This document shows positions 11,701 to 23,700 of a stretch of DNA of 64,000 nt, piece after piece. The translations under genes were made by a program, and so were the position numbers. The notes beneath the pieces are model-generated. The model saw only the letters and a list, made by a program, of their open reading frames with translations, had not been told where the DNA came from and ran no database searches. The DNA lies in the NCBI GenBank assembly GCA_903813345.2, contig CAIIXF020000002.1:31550926-31614925 (forward strand). Reading direction: 5' to 3'. The stretch comes from Owenia fusiformis (lineage: Eukaryota > Annelida > Polychaeta > Sabellida > Oweniidae). Numbering within the stretch: the stretch's first letter is position 1; every line of letters starts with the position of its first letter.

Positions 11701-14700
11701 TTTGAATTCTACCGAAGCTGTCTGCCAGAACTCATTGCGGAGGTTAAGATAATCTTCATGCGCTTCAACAAATCTCGCTTGTCGCTTGGTTAAATTTACT
11801 GTCTATTGTTAACTAGGTATTTTATTATCAATACATAACAGAGTCTCTAAAAGTGTTCAAAAACATTGTATATTTCTTCCAGTAGGATGTTGCTCCAGCG
11901 TAATATATCCTTGATATATCACAGAATAGATAATTCAATATCTTCTTAAATAAAAACTCTTTTTTTGTGTTAATTAAGTGTTAAAGATGTAATAAAACCG
12001 TTTTACTTGATTTCGATTATATCTGTGCCACCTTACCGTATGAAGGACACACTTTACGTAATAGTGAACAACCAACACTTCAAAAAGTTATTTTCATTAT
12101 CACATGACACGATTGTCAAATGACACTTCAGAGGAAATCAATTTGCCGTGATATACAGGGTGATCCAGAAGTAACGTCAAAGATGTTGTAATTTCAAAAG
12201 TATTCATCAGATCTTCATGAAATTTGGTATACATGTACCCACAACATTTCTGAGTTACCATCTCAAAGATTGGAATTCAATCATTTCATTGGTTGAAATT
12301 ATGGTTGCTATAGTAACCCGATATCGCGTAACCCGGGGCAAATTACTTAACGTGTAATGCGTAATCTCAAGATCTGAAATTGTTATATCCTCAACATTTT
12401 ATTTCACAACAATATAAATCATACTATTGCACAGTTACTAATAATAGTTCATTCTACATAATTGCCACCATTTGCAACACATTTCTCATGTCTGGATACC
12501 CATTCCTTGAACACAGAATTAAATCCATTAGAACTCATTCCTTGTAGGGCTAGTACTACGGCATTTTTCAATTCCTCACAGGATTGAAAATTATTTCCAC
12601 TAAGGTTTCTTTTTAGTTCCCCATACAAATAAAAGTCACTGGGGGCAAGATCAGGTGAATAAGGGGCATGTTCAAGTTGTTGAAATCCAAGTGTTTGGAC
12701 TGTGTTGCTGGTCAGGATTGCAGTGTGCGTAGGGGCATTGTCCCAATGCAAGATAAACTGCTGCAGATGTCCGGGACGCTTTTTCCTCAGGGAACGTTGA
12801 AGATCACGCTTCAGAACCTGAAAAACAAATGTTTAATGGTTGTTAAACCAGTTGTTTCATTGATTGGATTTGGATTTGAATCATGGCCATGGAGTTATAA
12901 TTATATTGACAGTGAACAACATTTAAATACTTTAATTTAAAAATAAAATTCACAGTATGATGTATTATTAGAACAAATGATATCTTACCTTTGCAATGTA
13001 AACGGCATTAATTCTCTGGCCAATGGGAACAAAATGGGTTAACACCATTCCTCTAATGTCAAAGAATGTCACAACCATTTGTTTCTTTTGTGGAATTCCT
13101 GGTACTATTTTAGGCTTGGTTGGTGTTGGGGAGTTGTCATGTTTCCACGATGAACTTTGTTGCGTGGTCTCTGGGATGTAGAATGATAGCAATGATTCGT
13201 CACTCGTAATGATCTTGTTAAGAAAGTCATCTCCATCTCTCCGATATTTTGCAAGAAAGTCCCTTGAAGCCTTAACACGCCGGTCTTTCTGCTCCTGTGT
13301 CAAGTCATGCGGCACCCATTTAGCAGACACCTTCTTTAACAGACAGTTCTTTGTCAGTATCCGTTGCACAGTCCCATAGCTCAGATCGTGTTTTTCAGCC
13401 AATTCTCTGATAGAAATTTGCCTATTGTCCATAACATCAGCTTCAATTGCTTTGATGGTTTGATCATCAAATGACGACACTGGCCTGCCTCCTCGCTGCT
13501 TGTCTACCACTTCATCATATCCACTGGAATACTTGTTAAACCACCTGTAAATGTTTCTCTCAGCAATGGCAGCTTTACCATATGCCTTCTTTATCTGTCT
13601 TATAGTCTCTTTTACACCTTTCCCCAACTTTACACAGAACTTAATGTTTGTTCTTTGCTCTATTTTACTCTGACTTGGCGCCATCTTGAATTGGGTGGGT
13701 TAGTGTCCTTGGTCATGTTAGTATTTGTCATGGATGATGGAAGCAATTCAAAGAAATTGCCTATTGTGACATCACAACTATTACATATTTGTTACCATGG
13801 CAACAAATATAAAAATCATAGAAAACAAACAATGAACATTTTCAAATGTTACTGACTTTTTAAATTAGAGAAATTCACAAAAACGTTATGGTTTCTCTTC
13901 AATTTGCCCCGGGTTACGCGATATCGGGTTACTATAGCAACCATAATTTCAACCAATGAAATGATTGAATTCCAATCTTTGAGATGGTAACTCAGAAATG
14001 TTGTGGGTACATGTATACCAAATTTCATGAAGATCTGATGAATACTTTTGAAATTACAATGTCTTTGACGTTACTTCTGGATCACCCTGTAGATTGGGTC
14101 AATTATTGCATGCTTTAAGGCTATTTTTATCAATTTTGCAAAGGGTATATCAATCAAAATATTTCTTAATTCAAACAGGACAACAGGTACACCTCCTTTC
14201 TTTAATTTTCTAAAAATTAATACAAAATAAACCGTGTCAATGCGACGGAGCATTCAATCCGACGAAACAAAATGATTTTATTAGAATATTAAAAATGTGA
14301 TTGGCCATTAAAAATATGTATGTCATTTATAAACTAAACAAGATCGCGTTTGAATGTTTGAATGTTTACTGAACAACAACCAATAGGGCTGACTGTCACA
14401 TCTACGGAAAATAGTGTTAATTTTCCAATAACTTATTTCCCGTCGCATTGACAAGTTATCTTATATTATTTTTTAGGAAATTAATTAAACGAAGGTATAC
14501 CTGTTTTAAGTAAAAAAATGTAATCGGTATTTAGACTATCCGGGATAATAATTAGAAGCCTTCGTTAAAATACGTTAAAAGTTACCTGCTACGTCGCATT
14601 GACCAAATTACGCGATGACATCCCGTGATTATGTGATATGCAATGCATTAGCCCGCGGGCAGTTCAAAAACACAGCCTTAGATTTCTACAGTACACATTG

Positions 14701-17700
14701 TGTTTGAGGATTTAGACTTTTTGGGTTTCTTTGTAATGTTGTAAGGACAAAAATCTATGATTATTGGTTCAATTTTGTATTTGTAATGAATACCTAAGTT
14801 TGCAGTGCTCTTTCCACTTGAATTGTTTTTTGTGAAGTTCAATCGATTTGTTATTATGCATGCGAATTAGTAATACTAATGTGTATGTTTCTACTTTGGT
14901 TTATGAGGCTTGTTTCATAAGTGATCGAGGCCAACATGATTAGCTGCATAAGCTATTCTATTGTCGACATGCAACAACTTTCAAATTTGAAACTAGAAGA
15001 AATTAGACACGCGGTACCCGTCAAAACTGTCAAAGGTCCGCGAAAATAGTAACATCATCTCAGGGGTTGGCAGTTTCGTTTTGATAAAAAGTGTTTTGTG
15101 AGATAATACTTGTATTACTAGCTTTGTCGTTAACCTCTTGAATCCCAGACTCTAAAATCGGTTGAAACCAGGCAGTCAAGAGTCATTAAAAAAGTGTTGT
15201 TCTATGTGCTTAGTATATATAAGCTAATAGGAAATTCTGACTGCCATTCTTTTACATCTTTAAACAAAATAAATATGATATGTTTACGTTATTAAAAAAT
15301 CATAACATTAAAAGAGATGTATAGCGTGTTATTTCAATATGATAATGATCCCATTTCTGATGAGGTCATCTTGTCTTAATTGATAGAATCTATTTTAATA
15401 TTTGCACAGGCTGGTATCGAAAAATTTGTCCGCTGTGACGGAGCGTGTTATTTTGCATAGAAACACTAGGAAATCCACACAATTTATTTTTTTTACTCAT
15501 ATGTTTTACTATATCAAAGAAAATTACTGACTCCATGCAATGAATATATCATTTGCGGGTATTTTTAACTTATGTTTGAAGTCCAACAACACCAAGAGTA
15601 AAAGCTATTGAAAACGGCATCGGGGTATCATACTCCAAAACGTACCATTTCTTTTATTTCTTTTTAATGGTACAATCTAGCGACACGATAATATTTACAT
15701 ATGTTTTCAGCATAACTCTGAAAGTATTAATGAGATCTTTATGTATTGGGTATTTTTAATTTTTTTGATAAAAAATAATAATTCCATTTTTTGTCCGCTG
15801 TGACGGAGCAGTTTCAAATCTGAAATACGTTAAGAATTTAGATTTATAATATATCTCTTTACAACTACACTTTAGAGGAGCGAGCGTGTCAAATCTCGTA
15901 AAGTATTCTGCAAAATGAAACGTAATAAAAGTACACAATTCAAATTCTGAGATGTATATACAACCACTCTTTAAGCATCTTTTCTCAATTTGTACTGCGA
16001 TCCAACTTATGCATGGTAACTCATGAAAATGATAGTCAACTTCATTTCAGTATAGGGTATTTGCCTTTCGTAGTGCCTTCTGTCTGGCCTGACATGGTCA
16101 TTTTTTACGGTAACTTGATTATTTGAAGTAAAATGATTTGCTGAAGATGAGGCTAAATACATATGATGGTATGGACTGTGGATTGTTCTACCCTCTTTAG
16201 TCGTTCCAAAAGGTAAGTTGAGTGTATCTTGAAATACGAAAATGCAAAATTTGATTTTAAGGTCGTTCTTTATTTGAAAAAGAGTTATGGCTGTCTGATG
16301 CAACTACAGTAAAACATGTGTACAGTGAACACATATGGAGCCCAAAATGTGTTCCCAGTTGGTAGATGTTCACTCCATACAGGCAATTTCATACAGAAGC
16401 CAGAGGAATATTTTAGAAGAGGTGTTCACTAGAGAAAGATATTCATTGATACAGGTTTTACAGTGCAACACGTTTACCAAGACTTTTTTTATAATTTTAG
16501 TCTATGCAAAACGATGAATTTCAAATAATTACAAATTAAATCTGTATTGGGATCATCTTATATACAGTAACATTATGTGGTAAAAGGTTATACATCTGTC
16601 AGAATGCATGATGTCTGTGCGCTATTTCGAATAAATTCATATTAGCCCTATTCCCACTACACGTGACATTTCAAGACGTCTTGGCGAAAACGTATTAGAA
16701 ATATTATGTTGAGTTTACACCATGTTGATTCATGTTGATTTCAGTACAAACCTCCGTGGTCGTTTTTATATCTCGGATTTACATTACCCCAGATCTCCAA
16801 GAGGCTACTTGTCATAATTTAGGAAAGTGATTTGTGACGTTCTCTCTTCTAAGGGTACTTTTAAAAGATATAATTTGAATCTTAAATTCTTAACGTAGTT
16901 CACAGTTAAAGCTGCTCCGTCACAGCTGACAAAAAATGTAAACATTATTTTTTATAAAAAATATTAAAAATACCCAATACATCAAGATATCATTAATACC
17001 TTCAGAGTTATGCTGAAAACACATGTAAATATTATCGTATCACTATATTGTACCATTAAAAAGAAATTAAAGAAATGGTACATTTTGGAGTATGATACCC
17101 CGGCGCCGTTTTCAATAGCTTTTACTCTTAGCGTTGTTGGACTTCAAACAAAAGTTAAAGTTACCCGCAAATGATATACCCATTGCATGGAGTAAGACAT
17201 TTTCTTTGGAATAGCGAAACATATGAGTGAAAAAATAAATTGTCTGGGTTTCTTAGCGTTTCTATGCAAAATAGCACGCTCCGTCACAGCGGACAAATTT
17301 TTCGATACCAGCCTGTGATTTGATCAAATCAAATGATAGTAACCTTCTCATTGGCATGACATAAACGTTTTATTAAAAGGCCAGGCAGTGCCATATCGTC
17401 AGTAATCGTAGACAATCACATGTACAGTATATGACATAGAAAATGACCAAGTGATAGTTATATCGCTGTCACTTGGAGATATCGCTTTACAAAGACAGCG
17501 TGTCTTTGTAACTAAATGGCCTACCTTCAGGTAACAAATTCAAGTAAGATATTTTTTCTCGATTTAAACTCATTTCTTAGATGAAACTCAAATCATTCTG
17601 TTGCATGAATGTATCTCAACTGGTCCCAATCGAAACAATTTAATAATTCCGATCGTCTTCGAAGGGCCATGCTGTGGTTTAACAGTATGCCATGAATTAA

Positions 17701-20700
17701 ACTGGAAAACATTAATAAACCTCACCCATCAAAAGTTGTCACAATGAGCTATATTCTAAGATTGATGTCTCAGACTCTACCAAACGGTAGGAAAATAATT
17801 CCCGTTCACTCTGAGTAGCTCAGTAAATGAATCCAAGGCTACATGCCTGCAAATGATGGATAAAAAATTGAGCGAATGTTTTCATGGATCGCCATTGTCG
17901 TGATCCAAGGAGGACTGGCTCCCAGAATGCAACATCAAATAACCTTATTTACAAGTGACAGGTTTCAAAATGGCACAACTGCATTTTGAAAGCTGCCACG
18001 TGTCATGCTGCATAATGTCATAATTGTCATTACCGACAAAGATTTCACTATATTTGTACTTTCCAGATGGAAGAAACACTCGATTCACTGAGGTAAGAAT
18101 TTATTGCATGTACGACATAATGTCTTTTTCATGCAGTCATTATTTACTGTATATTCCCAACTTTAGTAGTGCCTCTGTATTATTGAAAAAACACACAGTG
18201 TCTTTGTGTCAAAATCGAGGAACTATAACTGTAAAAATCTTGCTTAGTGATGATGCAAGATAAATACGATGCGATTTTTTCAAACCAGAGATTATACGCT
18301 TATTGTTAACGTACACGATTATGGAGAGAATTGTCTGAAATCGGTTTTAATGGAGGCGGGTCATCTTGTTTCAAAAACACGGTGTCTTTGTATTACGATA
18401 CCTCCAAGTGACCGTCACCGTGACATTCAATATAATGGCGTGGCGATCTTATAATCTGTAGAATTTTTAATACACCTTAGGCCAATAAAAGTAGATCTTT
18501 CGTTTTACGTCCCTTTGCCTGTATGATGTTGCAAAAATTAGAAAAATATATCCAAATATGATGGCAAATAACAATTCGCGGATTAAAATCACATTAAAAT
18601 ATGGAGTGATTCCAATGAATAGACATAGACATAACAGTCCATATGCATTCTGAAACCATATATTTTCACATACGACTGCTCTCACACCCTAATAAAAACT
18701 AAGGAGAGAAGCAAAGTCACACAGCTGATCATGGAGAGTGACACAAATATAGTTTTTTATGTAATTGAAATATATTCACCTGTTTGATATGAATATGAAT
18801 TTCTTCGTGGATAACTGGGTTGTGATTTGAAAGAGAAAATATAATAATAACCACAAAGTGTAAACATTATAATTAAATACTGTTTTATTGCCTAAACCAA
18901 AAACTTTGTTAGAAACCGATTGTCAAAATATATTTTGATTGAAAAAGTGTGATTGATTTCTTAATTTTACCCCTTGGTGATGAAAGGGTTAATATCTAAT
19001 TTTGCATTCAGCAAAAATTCAATGGAGGTTAGATTCTAAAAGCTGAAACTCTTAGCTTCCAACCGTGTATTGGAACCTTAGTGCAGACGAGGTAATTTAA
19101 AAATCACAAAGGAACGCACTTAGAGGCTCCATTTTGCTCATTTTGTATACATTTTCTCTCAAAGAAGTTTATGTTTTTATGAGTGTTGTTACGCGGTATA
19201 TGGCATACATTCATGGTTGCGCGGTATTTGTGATACGGGTGAATATGCCGTACTCACCTGCGGTATATGGCATATTGTATATGGCATATGAATCTGTCAT
19301 ACACCGCAAGTGAATATGCCATATTCGTTGCGGAATATGACATATTTTTTGTATCATGTTTACCGCGTAACAAGTGTTTGTTTTTGCTCTCCTTGTACCA
19401 TCATAGCAATATAAGGAGTCTGCCAGGACATAAAACAAAGTATCTACTTCTTATGGCCTTACATATGATTTATTCGATAGATTAATCCAGCATTACCGGT
19501 GGTGAAAGTAAAGAATAAACACAGCGATATATTATCATTGTTTTGTAATATTTCCTTTGTATTTTATTTTCAGAATCATTGGTCGTCGTTTTCATGGACG
19601 TAGATTTAAGATGATTTAACGCACTGTGAATTAAGAAGCTCCTTTTGAGATAATTTGTTCTGAAAATATGAAACTTGTCTATTAATCTGCTATTATGATC
19701 GAGAACATTATGATTTGTAATAAAATAAGAGCAAAATAAGTCTTTAAGGAAATTACTAGGGCGTCTAATACATCAACGTAACAAGTAAATATCTCCTTAA
19801 GACCATATTTGGCCTTTTAGCAATATTGAGGCATTTGTCCCTATCAAGAAAATGCCATCAGAGCCAATATGTGTTCTAGTTTTCGTTTTCAGGACAAATG
19901 TGATTTATTCTTCGTTTTTAAAATAATAGGAATTTATTCTTCATCAATACGAAGCTCCTCTTTTCACTATTTACAACTAGTTGATTGTATTATATCATAT
20001 TCAGCTGGGCAAGGTGTGTCCGATTCCAGCCAATCCATAGTATTTCACATAATGAACAGTGTGTGAAATATCAATAACACATGCAAGGTCACTAGTTAAA
20101 CAGTTGTCATGGTGGTGAATGGATTTTCACATTGGATTTGATGACTTGCCTTTTGACCCTTGCAAAAAATTCATTGAAAATGTGTTATTTTAGTGATTTC
20201 GTTCCCTTTGTATGATTTGTAGAAAAAATTGCAATGTGTGTAAAGAATTTTAGCACAAGACGCAATGCATTGTAGCTGCTTCATTCCACTCAGGCGTTGT
20301 TTCCTAAATCACGCAAAGGTTTGGAAACAGCACCTTCATGGTATGATTCAGCAAACAATGCACCGAGTCCAAGGCTTAAATCCATAATTAAACGTGTCTT
20401 GTACCGTATCTTGCTCAATCATGTATAACAGCAATTGAAGCGAAAGTAATCCACCCATGTCGCTTTCACATATATCTAATATAAAAGCCATATACAATGA
20501 CATTTTACTAACATTTATCATTGTACATTTTGAATATTTCAAACATAATCTGTGTATTGACATCGGTTATATCTTTATTTTGCTAGCTTTAGATTTCCCG
20601 GATAACTCTATTTATGATTCATATGCTCATTTAGCTGTAAGTTACTTGCTTGTTGCATAACAAATGGTAACAAAATAGATGTTTGTGGCGGTTAATTTAT

Positions 20701-23700
20701 TAGCATTTTATATATGTGCAAAGAAAACATATTGTACATGTTATGCAAGGAAATCCTCGCATAAGATAATAAAATCTCTTATTTACAATAAGATGGAATT
20801 TACTGAGCTAATAAACACAAAGGGTGCAACAATATTGTTTCTTGCATTAGTCTTCTACCGTCTTCTACATTTGCCTCCCCAATTTACATTTGCCTCCCCT
20901 ATTTACATTTGCCTCCCCAATTTACATTTGCCTCCCCCATTTACATTTGCCTCCCCAATTTACATTTGCCACCCCAATCTACATTTGCCTCCCCTATTTA
21001 CATTAGTCTCTCCAATTAACATTTGCCTCCCCTATTTACATTAGTCTCCCCAATTTACATTTGTCTCCCCTATGTACATTTGCCTCTCCAAATTTTCAAC
21101 TAGCAACCTACTACGGCATCGGCCAGTATTGCTTACTACGTATGCATCTGCACTATATGATCTATGTTGCTTCAAATACTCAAAACACTGAAACATTGCC
21201 CAAAACTTATGAAAGAAGAAAAATGAAAATGCCATAACCTATCTATTGTTAAGGCAGTGGAATTGTAAATACAAAGGAATGTGTAATTTTCACCACAAAT
21301 ACATGTACAAACATTTGATAGAAAGTCGTAAGTAACCTTTAGAAACCATTGGCAAAAGACGCAGATAAAATTACATAAATCATATCATCTGCAGCATTGT
21401 GTCAGTATTTTGATTAAGCCAAATAAGTTCAGGTGTAATGCATAATGGTTTACCTGGAATGCATAGTCCGCGTTGTAGTGTAGTTGATATTCGTCGTAAA
21501 TGACCTCACCCTCATATGGGCCAAACCAGACCCCAGCAGGAATTGTATATGTCGTAAAGATACCTTTAGAAATACAAAAATGCAATACAAGAAAGTAGAG
21601 TATATATATGTGGTACATGTATATATAAATAGGACACAGGAAAAGGGGTCTTATCGCAAATTTTTTCAATATTCTGATTTTTTTTTTTTGAATAGCACAA
21701 AGAGACCTTTCAATTGAGCCATGGCTTATGTCTTTACAATTTGTCCTTGTAGATATAAACCAAAAAGGCGGATTTGAATTTAGCACATTTCTTCTTAATT
21801 TTGGGCACATTTTCGGCTCTGTAGCACAATTTCCTATGTTGAGGCTCAAATATCAGAATGCTACGTGTAAACTATATGTACACATTTCTCGTGATGAAAT
21901 AAAACAAGCAATTTGATTACAAGTAACAAGCAATTGGATTACAAGTAACAAGCAATTTGATTACAAGTAACAAGCAATTTGATTACAAGTAACAAGCATT
22001 TATTTCAGTATCAGAATTAGGCACTGGCCCACTTTTAACGAAAAAATAACATATTGAAGTGTGTAAATGGCCATATTGAAATAAGCTCGATAAAATTGGA
22101 ACTTACCTAATCCTGCCCCTTGAATAGTTGAGTTAGCTAAAACTAAACCTGTTGGCCTTGTCACGTTGGCTCTGTCTTCGAAGTCCCATTCTACCTACAA
22201 AAATACATTATCATGAACGGTTATGTCTCCATTGTACCCGAATTGAATTGTTAAAGTCTTAGTTTAAACATTTGAAGATTTTATATCAATCTCTGTCCGT
22301 AACTGTGTGGATGAAATGTTGCCTTTTAAATTGTTTAGATGTTGGTGTTAGATAAATGACAGTAGTACCCCGATTTACAAAAGGTGCAGCCTTGTTTAAT
22401 TCAAAACAAAAACGATAAGACTATTTAACAATGCACATTGCAATAATAACTGTTATTCTCAACAAAATACTATTTGGATAAGATGATCAAAGAGATACGG
22501 ACAATTAGATAAACAAACAAATGAACAAACAAACGAACGAACGAACGAACCTCTGTGTCATCGATGATGGAGTCATGGGTACCGGGGCAGAAGTTTTCAT
22601 CAGCTAAGGTGAAAGCGTGATCGCCAACGTACGTGTAGGCCGGTTTCTTCTTACAGCTCACTATACAAGCAGTCATCAGTAGAAACAGCCAATCTGTCAT
22701 GAAAAGCATTACACCATGAATTATGAAACATACGCGTGGCGATATATCATCCCCTTACGTCATCTTTACATTCAATAGAATTGTTAACTAAGCACTCGTC
22801 CCCTAGACCCGGGCCCCTAGACAACTCATCCCCTGGTAACACATCCCCTGGCAACTCATCACCTAGACAACTCATCCCCTGGACAACTCATCCCCTAGTA
22901 ACACATCCCCTGGCAACTCATCACCTAGACAACTCATCCCCTGGACAACTCATCCCCTGGTAACACATCTCCTGGCAACTCATCACCTGGACAATTCATC
23001 CCCTGGACAACTTATTTTACCACATGAGGTATTACTGGAAATGATATATTAAACTGCATCTTAAAGGCAGAATCAGATCTATCAATGATCAATCGTTAGA
23101 AACATCATGATCTTGAATCTCGGGAATTTCTGGACCGTTGGCTCTATTTTAGCCATTTTTTATTCTTTCTTAGTGATTTTTTCACACAATATAACCCAAA
23201 TATATAGGATCACATCATTAAGAAAGGATAAAAAAATGGCAAAATAGAGCCAACTGTCCAGAAATTAATGATCACCCCTCGTATGTTATCTTTATAAATT
23301 GCAATTTAGAAACTATTACAATATTCAATATCTATCGATATTATATTATTACTTCGTATTGCAACATATAGCTGTAAATAAGTTGTATATAAATACATAA
23401 AATTATGAGGTCATTAATACAATTGTCCAATTCAAAGTGACATTTCATGATCATATGAAAACAAATGATACAATCTGATTGCAATTAGTCTCCAACACAA
23501 CAAAATCTAATAATTAAAAGACTGATAAATGCAATGGTAAAAGTATTACCTTGTATTGCAACTCTAAAATACGATAATTGATATCCAGAACCCGGGATCC
23601 AGAATCCACTTTGAAAAGACTGTGTTCATGATGTAATATATAATTTATATTTTAAAAGCTAAAACCTATCATATTCATAGCAAAAACATCAAAAATCAAA

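Larger units (their letters stand above)
12156..14089 (-). mobile_element. Apparently intact mariner element with 189-bp inverted repeats
   Basis: 1934 bp bounded by TA at 12154-12155 and 14090-14091. Ends begin CAGGGTGATCCAGAAGTAA. The arms 12156-12344 and 13901-14089 differ, by eye, at only two adjacent positions near base 29. The transposase lies on the minus strand. It sits in intron 4 of the PR/SET gene in the same orientation as that gene. The near-identical arms and unbroken transposase point to a recent insertion. Confidence 0.9.

Noticed and set aside
20679-21044. 121-codon plus-strand frame
   Set aside because: More than half is translated 19-bp minisatellite (LHLPP repeats).
22736-22963. 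Ser/Pro-rich 75-codon frame (SSPGNTSPGN)
   Set aside because: Translation of the 14-bp repeats in the foldback element.
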